This document shows, piece after piece, positions 1-12,984 of a stretch of 64,000 bases of DNA. The position numbers and the translations under genes were made by a program. The stretch is from Ustilaginoidea virens (taxonomy: Eukaryota; Ascomycota; Sordariomycetes; Hypocreales; Clavicipitaceae), in NCBI RefSeq assembly GCF_000687475.1, contig NC_057317.1, forward strand, positions 5,952,501 through 6,016,500. The letters are read 5' to 3'. The first letter of the stretch is position 1; every line of letters starts with the position of its first letter. Below the pieces are notes generated by a model. It did not search any database. It saw only the letters and a list, made by a program, of their open reading frames with translations, and had not been told where the DNA came from.

Positions 1-3000
1 TAGGCCGTAAGAGCGTTGCAATAAAGGGGCTATTAATATAAGTAACTATTAACTAGCCCGTTAGATTATAGGGGATTAAGTTAATATCAAATGCTTTTCA
101 TTATTACTATACCCTTGAATAATAAGCCCAGATTTCTCGTATAGCGTATCTATGCCTTTGCCCTTAATTTCTCGTACTATATATAAGTTAAATAGGCATT
201 AGGCTCTATATTAGCTGATATTAAAGGTAATAAATTAGAATATATTATAGGCTTATAATACCTTAATCTCTATTTAGTTAGATTACTCGAAGGTGTCTCT
301 AGGGGTTATAATCTTCCCTTCCCAGTGTAATTAACTAGTAAGCTATAGGTCGGCTTACTCTTTTGCGGTTAGGAAAGAGGTATCAATAATGGTATTAGAA
401 GCGATAATATTAATAAGAGCCTCTTTTTAGTCCTTATTAATTATAATATTAGATACCACCTATGCCGGTAATAGTGATACTAGCTGTAACGCCGGTATCC
501 TAGCTAGGTTAGGGGTTAGCGATAATAATATTGCAACTGTAGGTATTATTACGGCTGGAGGTATGGCTACAGCCGGTATCCTGACTTCTAGCCTGCCGGG
601 GCGGGCCGGGCCTTCGGGATAGATGATATCTTCAGGATTATTTATATTAAGATTAGTATTACGGTCGGGGTCGTAATTATATAGCTTAACGACTATTAAT
701 TAGAACTTAACGGGGCTATAAGGCATTTATACGATATAGGTCTTACTATTAAGGCTGATTAGCCGGTATAGGCCGTACTATCTACTCTTTTCTCTCTATA
801 CCTATACATCGGATTATAAGGGTAATCGGTAGATAGGCTATATATTTAGGCCGTTCTATTAGGCAAAGGCATCGCGAACCTATCGCTTAGTAAGGCATTT
901 CCTAGCTTTATTAGTAGCCTTTCGTAATATTAAGGCATATTATAATACTAATAAGCTAGGGGGTAAGTCATCTATAAGTCGGGGATATACTCTAAAGACT
1001 AATAATATAGGTATTAGGCCGTTAGGCCCAGCAGAATTATTAATGGCTTTAATAGCTAGCTGTAATTTCTATTCCCTTATTAATAGGTCGCCTATTTCTT
1101 TATTAACAATAGTATAGGCTTTATGTAACGGGGCGTAGTATCTCTCGACTTTACTAATACTATAGTAGGCTTTAACGGGTATTTTATCTATATTGATAGA
1201 TAGAAGCCGGGCATTATAGCGGAATTCAGCAGAAGCAAAATTTAGTCCGGCATTATAGACTATCCAATCTAGTAGGCTAAGATATATATCAATCTAGCAT
1301 TCCTTAAGGGCATTCCAAACGTCTTAGGCCTTCTATCTTTATAGATTAAGGAATCTAGCTGCCTAAAAGCTTATTACAGCATCCACAATATATAATACCG
1401 GCCGATTATCAATATAAAGGATATCGACGATAATTTCGTAGTTAAATTAGCTAGTATCATCATCCTTAAGGGTGAATTTAAATCGGCTAAGTGCCTTTGC
1501 GTTTATCTGGCATTAATAGTATATATAGATGATACTCTCGATAATATTACAGTTAATATCATTATAGCTAGCCTATTAAAGCAATTTGGTAAGCCTATTA
1601 ATAAAGGGATGCCTAAATCGGCAATAAAGCTAACAGATTTCCTATAATAAGAGGTAGAAGGCAGTAGTATCTGTGGCATTAAGAGTCTACTATGGATATC
1701 CCTATTTCCTAATAATTAAAACCTTAATATCCCCTTTAATAAGCAAGTTATTAATATTATCTAGCTTTACGCCTATCCTATCTATATCTATATTAAAATA
1801 GAAAAAAGGGATACCGCTATTAAGAACGTAGAAGGGGATATTACCAAATATCATCGGAATATTTAATATGCTAGATAATATAGCAGAGCCTACTCCGAAA
1901 TTAATAGTATACTGCTTATCTATTAACTTAATCGTTAAAGATTTTATTAATCTCATTAGGGCTTTTGCTTGCCCTATACCTACTGTAGATAGGCTAGAGG
2001 CGCCGGTATCTAGGAGAATTCTATAGAATATATAGTTACCGTAATATTCTTCTTTTAGAAAAGCAGAATTATAATTCGGTAAAGGCATTCAGAAAGGATT
2101 AATTTATAGGAAGGCATATCGGCATAATTCATCCTATAGGGCTTATAATATCTCAATAGATAAAGAAGGTAATAGTTCTATTTGCGTAAGGGCTAAGAAA
2201 TACTAAGTAGCTATAAGTTATGGTGCGATAGCGTCCTTTATATCCTAATGTATAACCCCTACTATTATGGCTTTAATATCTTTAACAATATTATTAAAAT
2301 CGGTATCTTTAAGGGCTTAGTCGGCAGTCCCTTTATATTCTTATAGGAAAATACGGAATTTCTTATTATTAAAAGCGGTCCAGTTAGAGCGGTTCTTTAG
2401 CTATTATGCCTTTAATTCTTATTACTCTTTAGCAGTATAATTAGATAACTAATAACCTAATTTATTGCAAATAAAGCATCTTCTTTAATAGGGTCTAACT
2501 AAAAAGGCGCGATTCTATTATTACCGTTAAAGGGGTCTATATCGTTAGGGGCATTAATACCGATTATAGGATTAACTGTATCTATAATCTATAAATAATA
2601 CTATATTATTATTAGTATCAATATCTTTAATATTTTGATATTACTGAGGCTATTATTAAAGGAAATAATACTATTAAGTTATATAGGTAGTCTTATAGAT
2701 GGAAAGGGATCGCTATAAATTAGCGATAAGGCCTTCAAATATAGAGGCATAACGATATATAGCCTAGCTATACTTAGGGGTATCTCTTATAGTATTAAGC
2801 ATTTGCCGATAAAGCTTTATATTAGCTATAAAGGGGGGAAAAAGACTACGATATAGGTATTAAAGCTCTTCCAGTAGGATATTAAGGCATTTAAGCTTTA
2901 ATTTATTAGGATATTTTATAATAATCGATTAAAGTATTATTCTATTTTAGTGGTATAAATAGAATTACTCTATGCTTTTATTCTTGAAATAGCTTTTGAC

Positions 3001-4844
3001 TTTACAGACTATATTATTAAAAGTAAGGATATCGCAAATACATTCGATATTATTAAAATAGTAGGTTTTAGTATCGCCGATCAGTATAATTTAAAAGGCT
3101 CTAGTAAATATATAATCGGGCAATTTTAGAAGGCAGTACTTACTCTTAAAGCATACTACCTTTAGTATAAGGAAGTTATCTATTTTACCGCTATATCTAT
3201 CTTTTATACAATAGCTATATAAGAGGTTAGATATCTTCTTAAATATATCGTTAAACCCAGCCTCTATATAGGCTCTTTAGGTATAATCTTTTTAGTAGTA
3301 TTCTAGAGGGTATTCTAGAACGGCTTATCGGTTATTACCTTACAGTAGGAAGTTTGCTAGGGCTTTATTTCCTCCCCTATTAGCAGGTGCTTTATTTTCT
3401 CTTATTAAAACCGTCCGTTCATCGGCCTAAGTAGGCCAATAGTACCAAAAGGGGTCTAGTGCCGTACCTATCCTCGGCATTATAGGCATTAGAGCCAGTA
3501 GTTAAGGCATTTATGCCTATAGGTTGTGGCTGCAATACTATAATTTATAATATCTGGCATTAGGGGCAGCTATTTTATCAATATTAGGGGCTTACCTTAT
3601 GCCGCTGGTAACGGCATATTGGGGAATATTGATATTAGCGACTTCTAAAGTATTGCCGTCGGGTCCCTCTATTGAGGGAAGCATATTATTGGGGCCTATA
3701 GTTTGACCTCTAATACTATAATTTCGAGGAGCATTAGGGTAGCCGCCTCGGCTAGCTCGGCTAGGGGTATAACCCCTAAGGTGAAGTATTTAGTCAATTG
3801 GGCTATAGTTATTATCCATTAAATATTACTATTATCGGGAGCTTTTCCCTGTCTTAAATAGCGGCCTATAAATAGGCGTTTTTCCTTTCTATTATAGCGG
3901 CCAGCCCTTTTCTTCTTCAGTAGGAATAAGGGCCTTCTTTAATATAGATAGAGGGATAAGGGGCTATTATACCGTTAGTATTGCAAAATCCCTAGGGGTC
4001 GAAGGGGCTTATAAAGGTCTTCGCGGGGGTAATCGTAAGGGTATTCGTAAGGGTATTCGTAATAATATCTATAAGGGTATTCAAATAATTATAATAGGAA
4101 GTAAATTCCTCGAGCTTATAATAGAAGCGGCATCATAGTTTATTTATATCTCCCGTTCGGTATAAGCAGTAGGGACTAATTATTCCCTATCTAGATTTAA
4201 CCGGGATATAAAGGTTTTACGTGCAAATTAGAGGTCTATTTCTTCTTAAGGCTATTTAGGCATATATTCTTATTATATGCAGTAGAGAAGGGTCTTAATT
4301 ATTAATAATCTTATGCTTCTAATATACACCTTATATTCCCGTAGGGTTATTTAGAATTCCCATAAGAGCCGTTTATTAATACAGCTGAATAGCTCTTCGG
4401 TCTACTTATCATAATCCTTACGGAATTATTCCTATAGATTATCATCTTTTTTATCGCCTATTATATAACTATTAATGAGGTAGGCAATACGATTATATAA
4501 CTATTCGTCCGTAGTATTTATAGGGTCGATTTAATCTATCGAATCAATTTAGTCTTTTATAATAATCTTAGCGAAAGGATTAAGCTTTTCCAGTAGTAGT
4601 GCCTCTATTGTGATGTTAATAGAGGTAAAGATAAGGTAGAAAAGACAGAGAGATAGTAAGCATTTAGCGTAGGTATTAAAAAGAAGTAATATAGGCGTAA
4701 GTAGTAGAGAGAGGTTAAGGTATAGGAATTAGAAAGAAATAACTAAGATAGGGAAAGAAGGAAGTAATTAATAAAAGAAGGTAAGAAGAAGGAAGCAATT
4801 ATCGGGCAGGATATTATAGCCATTCCGTTTGCTTGTTTAACTAT
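1..4844 (-). mobile_element. Family-B Ty1/copia retrotransposon, copy A (partial, inactivated)
   Basis: This is a degraded copia-type element read on the minus strand, truncated by the window start inside the reverse transcriptase region. Minus-strand order is: leader (about 4,844-4,560), gag (a conserved gag stretch near 3,200-2,950), retropepsin (2,088-1,702), integrase (the third acidic motif, SKVER-like, near 1,165-1,141), and the start of reverse transcriptase near 300-1. Each block matches copies B (10-16 kb), C (20-27 kb) and D (60-64 kb). Apart from the protease, the frames are full of stops, mostly TAG/TAA, and the DNA is very rich in TpA, as expected after RIP. Its leader is interrupted at 4,844 by the LTR of the larger copia element; the rest of the leader and its 5' LTR do not reappear on the far side. 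Family assignment follows the gag-PR-INT-RT order seen best in copy B. Confidence 0.85.
1702..2088 (-). pseudogene. Retropepsin (aspartic protease) segment of copy A
   Basis: A 128-codon open stretch carries the aspartic protease signature LLDTGASSL at about residues 26-34, preceded by the NYNSAFLKEEYYG segment seen in every copy of this family. The intact DTG triad suggests selection held until recently or that few CpA sites were available here. It has no start context of its own: it is the protease part of a polyprotein whose flanking frames are broken. The same segment recurs at 12,985-13,332 (+), about 24,150-24,533 (-) and 63,167-63,520 (+). Confidence 0.75.
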
Positions 4845-5625
4845 TGTTAAAATCCTATAGTGGCCTACTAGGCTGCTGGCCTAATGCCCTACTGGCTTAC
4901 TGACCTTCTAGCCCTTATACCGCCTCTTAGACTTACGGTAGTCCTACCGACCTTAGGCCTTTACCTTTTACCTTAAGGATTTTCAGTGGATTATTTACTG
5001 TATATCAAGTAAGGTAGGCCTTAAGGTAGGCCTTATTAAAAAGGTGTGGCATTGCTAAATTAGCGTGGTGGCCCACTAGCGTGGTGGCGGCCTACTAGTG
5101 TGGTGGCTAGTCTACTAGTGTGGTGGTTAGTCACTAGCGTGGTAGCTAGTCCATTAGTGTGGTGGCTAGTCTACTAGTGTGATGGTTAGTCCACTAGCGT
5201 AGTGGCTAATTACTAGTGCAGTGGTTAGGGTGGTTGGAAAGGCCGGATATAGCGGGGTTGCTGACGTATCATAGCGAGCATTACGGGGAGCCTTCTTACT
5301 GGCTACCCTGAATGCCTGGGCCCACCCCTCCTTCGTGTATATATAGGATAGCTTTCCCCCTTCTTTCTAGATAGCAGAAGGGCAGCACAATCGAGTCTGT
5401 TAATGCACTATATGCCTCTTAACTTCTTACCTTCCCTGCGTTTTCTGGTTATCTTATATTTGCCTTGCCTTTACACTTGCCCTGCTTTATAGCACTTGTA
5501 TAGTCTTAGAACTTGGTGAAAAATCTAGTATTATACTAAGATTAGTTCACAGGTCACAGACAGTCTCGTGCTATCTAGCTAGCTAGTAAGGCTTTGCTTT
5601 TATAGTGACCTTAAGAATTGCAATA
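4845..5625 (+). repeat. 5' LTR of the large copia element
   Basis: A 781-bp direct repeat matching 18,879-19,595 and the solo LTRs at 31.4-32.9 kb. It begins TGTTAAAATCC and ends TTGCAATA, where a minus-oriented copy keeps the expected AACA. A TATA-like run (TATATATAG, near 5,337-5,346) lies upstream of a conserved stretch and is a plausible LTR promoter. Length differences between LTR copies (781, 717, 741 and about 712 bp) arise mainly from the internal minisatellite. Confidence 0.92.
5065..5232. repeat. Minisatellite inside the copia LTR (CTAGTGTGGTGG unit)
   Basis: Tandem degenerate units of about 18-22 bp, consensus CTAGYGTGGTGGYTAGTC, are repeated about eight times. The same array occurs with fewer units in the 3' LTR (about 19,070-19,190), in the nested solo LTR (about 31,950-32,075) and in reverse orientation (about 32,555-32,700). 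Copy number differs between LTRs. Confidence 0.85.
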
Positions 5626-5642
5626 GGTTATGAGCCCGGGTT
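5626..5642 (+). promoter_or_regulatory. Primer-binding site matching the initiator-tRNA anticodon arm
   Basis: GGTTATGAGCCCGGGTT starts at the base after the 5' LTR. Its complement AACCCGGGCTCATAACC reads as the anticodon stem-loop of a eukaryotic initiator tRNA-Met (CAT anticodon within GGGCTCATAACC). Drosophila copia primes with a cleaved 5' half of tRNA-iMet at an equivalent site, so the same mechanism is inferred here. No match to a tRNA 3' CCA end is seen. Confidence 0.72.
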
Positions 5643-6370
5643 TTACTTCTTTATTTTACCCTACCTTTTTATATTCACCCTTTGGTCTCTCTTGCTTACT
5701 AGTACTACTAATATAGCTTATCCTTTGGCACTTTTAGCTTACCCTTATTACCTTTGGCTTACCTATTATCACCTCTGGCTTACCCTCTATTACCTATAGT
5801 ATTACCCTGCGGCAATCAACGGCATACCTAACGGCAACTTACGGTATAACCTCACGGCATTTTTAGCGTAACCTTACGTTATTTTCAGAGTAACCTACAG
5901 CACCTACGGATTTTATAGTGTGATATTTATCACACTATACCACTATATAACACTTTTGCACCTAGTGCACGACACCTACTGCACTGTACGGCACCTATTA
6001 TACTCTCCCACTTATAGCACTTTTGGTACGGCACTTACGGCACCTTTTATATTACGGCACCTATAGCACCCACGGCACCCACAACACCTACGGCACTTAC
6101 GGCACCTTTATATTACGGCACCATATAAGCACCTTGAATACCAACGCTATAATACGGACTTGCACAACGCCTACGGCATTCGTGCTTTTTTATACTGAGA
6201 CCGGCTGCTATAATCTGCGGCTAATTTTATAGTAGGCTACTAGCCACTATATATACTGGCTACTTAGCTAGTTATTCGATTATTTTGCTAGCTATTCAGC
6301 TAGTTATTCCTCTGTTCTTACAACTATCGGCACCATTTTTCAACGGATTTTTAAACTCTTTTTGCCCACC
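5643..6370 (+). other. Untranslated leader of the copia element with simple repeats
   Basis: The stretch between the primer site and gag has no credible coding frame. It holds degenerate GGCTTACCTATTA-type repeats (about 5,700-5,790) and CGGCACCTA-type repeats (about 5,860-6,185, densest at 6,018-6,125). Short open frames in it come from these repeats and are not genes. Confidence 0.7.
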
Positions 6371-7540
6371 ATAGCAGAGTTAAGATCCTATAAGGTCCCT
6401 GAATCCGATACTAAGGCTGATACTAATGCACAACTACAGCTGGATATGGACGACATGAAGTCCCAGATGAATATACTAACTGACCTTATACAGGGCCTAG
6501 TTAGTAGGCAAAATAACGACACCCAGGCTACCTAGGCTACTAATAAGAAGTCTATTAAAGCTACTGAAGCTAGACCTTCCACTAAGACTACCACTAAAGA
6601 TGATGATGAAGCTAACGTTATGGAAATCGACCAACCTTCTACCCCTATAAAATATAAGGGTAAAGAGCCTCTTTATACCACAACAGCACCAACAACTATC
6701 ACTAACCAAATTAATGATGGGGCTATTAAAGAATTAGCTAAGACTGCCAACCGCTTTAAGGAGTCCCAGAAGCTAAAAAGCCCCTATAATTTCGACCAGT
6801 GGAAGCAGGCCCTTACAATACAACTCAGGGCCTTTAAAATAGCTAACTTTATTAACGACCTCTCTATAGCAAGGCACTTTAATGAGTCTGAGCAGGCACT
6901 TCTACTACTAATGCTAAAGAATAGCTGTAGTGAAGAAGCTGTAGAGGCTATAGACTGGTATAATGACCCAGAGGAAGCCTACCTTTTACTAGTGGCCCAG
7001 TATTGCCACTCACCAGAAGTACAGCGGGCACACTTATACCCTACCTTTCACACCCTTATATTTACCGGTTATAAAGGCACTTTAGAGGCTTTTAATAGCG
7101 AATTTAATAGCTATATTTCTCGCCTTAGAATTCTAGGTTCTAAGATCGACTCTTTCGACCAAGTTAACCAGTATCTTTAGGCTATAGAGGGGGTATTTAC
7201 CCGCTAGACGGAACGCCAACGTTCTATAATTAGGGCTTATAGCGCCCAAGGTGTTATTAACAACAGCAAATTTAACCTCCAGTATTTTATGGTTGATCTA
7301 TTAGAAGAATAGCATTCTAAGGGATCTTCTAAGGTGGCTGCTAATAACCCTAAGCAGCTTAAGGCTTCTAAAGACCCTAAGAAAGGGTCTATTAATGCCG
7401 CTTCTACTAATAATAGCAAGAATAATTCTACTAATAATAGGAAAAAGAAGTAGTAATAGAAGAAGAAATAGGACTCTAGCAGCAATCAGCAAGACGTTAA
7501 GGCCTTTATTATAGGCAACTATAATACTTAGAAACACTAA
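6371..7540 (+). pseudogene. Copia gag (capsid), RIP-inactivated
   Basis: The gag protein would form the virus-like particle. The frame starts in good context at 6,371, but the start codon reads ATA (ACC-ATA-GC) where ATG is expected. An uninterrupted block runs 6,620-7,180 and includes NFDQWKQALTIQLRAF and SEEAVEAIDW, typical of fungal copia gag. In-frame TAG/TAA stops follow at 7,178, 7,204, 7,309 and in the Lys/Gln-rich tail (7,441-7,475). Comparison with the fragment at 34,771-35,043, which keeps CAG CAG CAG where this copy has TAG TAA TAG, shows the stops came from C-to-T changes. Confidence 0.85.
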
Positions 7541-9694
7541 TATATCTTACTCTTCTTCTACTATATCTACTGATAACCAGCCCTTAGCTATAAGCTATAG
7601 TGCTAAATTAGGCGGTAGGACCCCTAAGGATACCCTCCTTTACGATATAGGTTCCACTTATCATATTGTTAATGATAAGAAGCATTTTACTACTTTTCAC
7701 TATTTTGAGAAGGATGATAAGCCCGTTATTACTACTAGTAGTGGCCCTATTTCCCCTACTGGTTAAAGCACAGCACGATTTACTGTGCTACAGGGCGTTA
7801 ATCCCACCAAATGGGGTATTATAGAGCTTAAGAATGCATTATATATTCCTACCTTGGATATTAATATTATTAGCGGTGTAAAGCACTATGCCGCTAAAGG
7901 AGTACTAATTAAAAATCAGCTTTAGTCAGCAAGCCGTAAATGCATTAGCATTTTTAACTTTGAAAAATACGGCTTTTTCCTTCCACAGAAAGGAATAAAC
8001 ACACCATTACTACATCAACCTTACAGCCATTATACTGTTACTAATAGTATAATAGTAGAGGTCCCCAGCCCTACTAACCCTGCTGATTATAGTGATCCTG
8101 AGGATACCACTATTACCCCTATTTTTACTAACCAGCTCGCTATTACAACTAGCGATATTCCTACTATTACAACTAGTAAGGAACCTGTAGAGGCTATTAG
8201 CCCTACTACCCAACCTTCCGCTATTACGACTAGCGAAAATCCCGTAGTGGCTATTAGCCCTACTCCTGCCCTTATAGCAGCTGATGAATATCAGAAGCTA
8301 TTACAATTAGCCGGCATTTGATATGTACGGCTAAGGCATATAGGTATTCAGCTACTTAAAAAGACCTGTGCTAATACCCCTGGTCTTCCTAACCTTAATA
8401 AGGTTAAAGATACTGATTTTCGCTGCCTAGCCTATATATAGGCTAAGAAGGTTAGAAGACCTTCTAAAGATGCGATTCCAAATCCAGCTAAATGCCTGGA
8501 TATTATAGAAGGTGATACTTTTGCTATATCACCTATGCCATATAATAAACGACCTATTGCCCTTATATTAGTAGATAGAAAATCCCGATTGCGCTGGCTT
8601 TACTTACTGCCTAACAGGGAAGGCACTATTATATTTAAAGCATTACAGAGCTTTATACAGAGCCTACAGGTCAGATATGACACAACGCCTGTTGAATTCC
8701 ACTATAATAGTGGAAATGAAATCAACAAAATGCTTAGTGATTGGCTTGTTGAACAGGGTATAACTTTTAATACATCTTGCCCCTATATTCACGAATAAAA
8801 TGGCCTAGCTAAGCGCTCCATTAGGGTGATAGCTGATAGGCTACGTGCTACTATAGCCTGGTCAAGGCTACCATCTAACCTCTGGTCTGCTGTAATTACT
8901 AGCGTTGTTATGCTAGTAAATATAATAGCTGTTACTAACAGATCTTCTAGCCCCTATCAGGAGCTATTAAAGGATTATAACCAGATAACACCGGAGTACT
9001 ACCCTAACCTTATTAACCTTAGGGCTATTAGAGCAGCTATTGAAGTGCTTATACCATACGAAAAGCGTATAAAAAGCAGAAAATTAGCGCCTTATACCGA
9101 GCCTGGTAGGCTCCTTGCCACTCTAGCTAATAATACTTACCTAGTCTACCTTCTTAAGAAGAAGGTTATTACTAAAACAACTTTTATTACCTTTATTTAT
9201 TAAAATAAAGGTATAGGCCCTATTTCTAATAGCCTAGAAGGAGACTTTTATAGAGGGCAAAATACAGGTTTAGAGGGGGTATCTAGTAGAGAACCTGCTA
9301 TTTTACTGGATGACCTTAAAAGCATGCCGGACCCTACTAACCTTACTAATATTACTAATACTAATGTTATACCGGATGACCTGGAAAGTATGCCGGACCC
9401 TACTAATTTTACCAGTATTACTAATATTAATGCTACCCCGGATGATATTACTAACACTAATGCCACCGTGGATTACCTTCCTAAGTCAGAAGGTACTATA
9501 TTACAGTTCCCGGCTACTGCAAAGGATGACCTTATAGATATTCTTACTAGCCTTACTCCTGCCGACTTTACTAGTCCTACTAGCCCTATTGGCCCTATTA
9601 GCCCTATTAACCCTACTAGCCCTACCGACTTATTCCCTTAGGAAGGTAATATTTTACACCACCTAATATAGGATTCCTGCTATACAGCTAAGCG
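7541..9694 (+). pseudogene. Copia pol, 5' half: protease and integrase (broken)
   Basis: The protease active site is visible as LLYDIGSTYHIVND (about 7,640-7,682), where the expected DTG has become DIG. A pre-integrase segment follows (about 8,290-8,350). The DDE integrase core is readable: first Asp in RPIALILVDRKSRLRW (about 8,555-8,605), second in FHYNSGNEI (about 8,695-8,722, Asp replaced by Asn), third in an HE-stop-NGLAKRSIR block (about 8,790-8,826, Gln replaced by TAG). A Pro/Thr/Asp-rich linker (9,240-9,640) leads towards reverse transcriptase and is cut at 9,694 by copy B. Changed catalytic residues and stops make it non-functional. Confidence 0.85.
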
Positions 9695-10036
9695 TGTCGG
9701 AATTGCTGTCGCAAGGTGCCTAATTGGGCACCAATTAGGCACATTGCGACGGATATGCCGCGCATACTGCCGCACACACGATATGGCCCCTTTTGCCCCT
9801 TTACCCCTGAGCCCGGTAGGGCACGCGGGCAGCCCGGCCCGACTGCGCCGATGCACGTGACTACGGCACGCACAAAAAGGCTATATCGTGTAATTACCCT
9901 CTTTTGCTTCCTTTCTTTCCTTTTAAATAGTTAGTTATTAGTAAAGTCAATCAATCCTTTATTTGGTGACCTCCCGGTATATAATACTACGCGTGCGACC
10001 CTACGTATAATTGGGTACCCCGAGTTTATATCAATA
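9695..10036 (+). repeat. 5' LTR of copy B
   Basis: 342 bp, starting TGTCGGAATTGC and ending TTATATCAATA (ACA to ATA, a CpA-to-TpA change). It contains the GC-rich palindromic GTGCCYAATTGGGCAC region shared by all LTRs of the family; here the half-palindrome is duplicated. Short open frames in this LTR recur in every copy on both strands and are not genes. Confidence 0.93.
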
Positions 10037-11877
10037 CTGATTAGTGGTAATAACCACCATTTATAGGATTATATCCCGCAAAGAATGGTGCATTATAGAT
10101 TAGTAAGATTACTCTCGAAGAGACGATTTCTATTGTAAATTGTGCTAATTAAGAAGGCAGATAACCTATTCTATTGAATGGTTATACTGCCGATTAATTG
10201 GAAGAACGATATAGACCTTTTCCACCTCCGTTTATTACGAAGGAAGAAAATATACTGACTATTACGATCTTTAAAGATAACTTTAGTAGATCTAGGAGGC
10301 GGTTGACCTATTCCGTTGAACGGTCACCTGTTTACTATAGGAGGCAAATACCCTATTCCGTTAAATGGTTATCTTGCTAATTAACCTTTTTCTTTCTTTC
10401 TTTTACCCTTATAGATATCCCTATAAATACCTTTACGGATAAAAGCCCTTTCGAATCTTATACTCCCTATAAGATCGAATTTTGTATTTTTTATAAGAGT
10501 GAATCTTATACTCCTTGTAATATATCCCCCCCCCCCCTTTCGAACCCTCCTCTTAATATTATAGTACGATTACGATTACTAATATTACGACCGGCAGTAT
10601 TATTATTATTACAACCGGTATTGCCTAAAAGGTTATAGCGATTTGCCCCCCTATTTGATGATAATTGGGCCACCGCGATAGAATTAATTACCCCTGATGC
10701 CACCACTATGGGATTATATAACCGCCTGGCCTTCTTAATCTATACCTATGAGAAAGACTGTATAATTGATGATGACCTATAGGAACTATTTTACGAAGAC
10801 TATAGTGAATAGGATGAACAACTATTTAACCGCATTAATCCTCTATTCCTATGCGAATTCCGTATATACCTATGGGATTATGGTGTATATATCGGAGCAT
10901 TAGGCTCTATTATAATACTTACCTTAATGGAATGCCTTTAATAATAATAGAACCCTAAATGGCCTTAAGAAGAAATCGACTGTTAATTAAGGCGTAAGAT
11001 ATTCTGGTTACGATTTAACCCTTATAGGGAAGTATTAGTACCTATCGGCAATTTCGACTAGGAAGTTATAGGCTCACGAAATTTATTATGGGTACCTACT
11101 GCAGTAAGACCTTTAAGAAGATCCTTATAAGCCTTAATATTAAGGGACTTTGTAATACTAAGGGTGGCACGATTATAATTATAATAACCTATTATTCCCC
11201 CCTTAATATCGAAGAAGCTTTATGCCTCTACCCCTATCCCTATTAAAGAAGAAGAAGATAAGGGTCGGTCCTAATAACGAAAAGGGAAGATGCTTATTTA
11301 TAATAGGTCGCTATTCGAAATAGGGGAAAGCTCCCGATAATAATATATAATAGCCGATAAAGACTATAGCCCGACCGACTAAATATTATATCCTAGGGGT
11401 TATACCCCTAGCCGGGCTAGCCGAGGCGGCTACCTTAATGCCCTTTAAGGTCATAGTATACCTAATAGAGCTCGGGTTATAGGCCCCGATAATATACTTC
11501 TATTAATAGAAGATGCCCCTGATACTAAATATCGGGCCTAAATGCTTTATCTAATAATACCAAAAATAGGCACGGCACCCGGCCTTTCCCGCTAATATCG
11601 GCCTATTTAGGCCGATAAACGGACGGTTTTGATAGGAGGACCGGTAAACCTGGACCGACCTGGGTTATAGGATAACCTAGTAAGAGATCCTGCCGGCCTA
11701 CCGTAAGGCTACCGATAAGCTGTTCTAGAATACCCTCCGGAAGATTATACCCGAAAAGCTTATGCAAAGGCCGGGTTTAACTAAGAAGATTATTCCCGAA
11801 CTAGGTTTGATAATATATCGAAGAAGATATCTAACCTCTTATATAGCTATCGTATAGAGGATAGATATAGCGGCAAA

Positions 11878-12114
11878 ATGGATGACTTCTTTATACTAAA
11901 GGTAGTATCTTTTAAGAGTAAATACCGCCTATTAGGACTGCCTAATTATGCATTCGCTAGAGCTTTTCAAATTATACTAATCGGCGATGCTAAGACCTTT
12001 TATTTTAATAATATTAAATGCATTTGTGATATCCTTACTTTTAATGATATAATTTGTAAAGTCAAAAGCTATTTCGAAAATGAGAGTATAAAGCAATTCT
12101 ATTTGTACTATTAG
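11878..12114 (+). pseudogene. Gag segment of copy B
   Basis: A 78-codon open stretch, beginning MDDFFILKVVSFKSKYRLL, is the conserved core of this family's gag and is matched at about 62,080-62,320 in copy D and on the minus strand in copies A and C. It is bordered by frames with stops. Function is inferred only from its place upstream of the protease. Confidence 0.6.
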
Positions 12115-12984
12115 AATAGAATAACGCTTTAATTAACTATCGCGAAATATCCCGATAAGTTAAAGCTAGAATGCCTTAATATCCTACTAGAAGAACTTTA
12201 ATGCCTATATTATAGTCTTTTTCCCCCCTTTATAGCTAATATAGAGCTTTATCGGTAAGTGCTTAATGCTGTAAAGGATACCCCTAAGTGTAGCTAGGCG
12301 CTATATCGATATGCCCTTATATTCGAAGGCCTTATTGCTAACCTATGGCAATCCCTTTCTATCTATAAGACTACCTATATGACTTAATAGTATTAATTCC
12401 TTTAATAATAATAAGCTTAATAATATTAGGATGTTAAAGATATTAATAATAATATAGTATTATTTACTGACTATAGATATGGTTAATCCCGCCCTCAATG
12501 CCGATTCGGCCTATAGCAGCAGTATTAATAGTAATAATAGAATAGCGCCTTTCTAGCTAGGCCCCATTAAAGAAGATATTTCATTTATAATAAAATAGGG
12601 TATTAGTTATCTAACCACTCTACTAAAGAGCAATAAGAATTAAAGGATAATTAGATACAAAACCGATCCTACTATACTACCCCTAATAATAAAAAATTCT
12701 ATATTTTCTTATAGAAATATAAAGAGCCTGGCCCTTAAGGCCTTAAAGAAGAAGATATAGAGGCTGACCTTAATAATATTATCGGTAATATCGAAGTAAT
12801 AATAGTAGGGAATATATAATAGGATGCAAAGAATACTGCCACACTATAAATTATAGCTACTTAGTACTTTCTAGCCCTTAAGCAAGTAGAACCATTACCT
12901 TCTTTATCTATCGAAATATTATAAGCCCTATAGGATAAATTATACCGATATGCCTTTTTATAGATTAACCCCTTCCGAATGCCT

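Noticed and set aside
9688..9934. Short open frames on both strands within the family-B LTRs (also at 20,575, 27,512, 58,889 and 59,741).
   Set aside because: They recur in every LTR copy in either orientation and reflect GC-rich LTR sequence, not genes.
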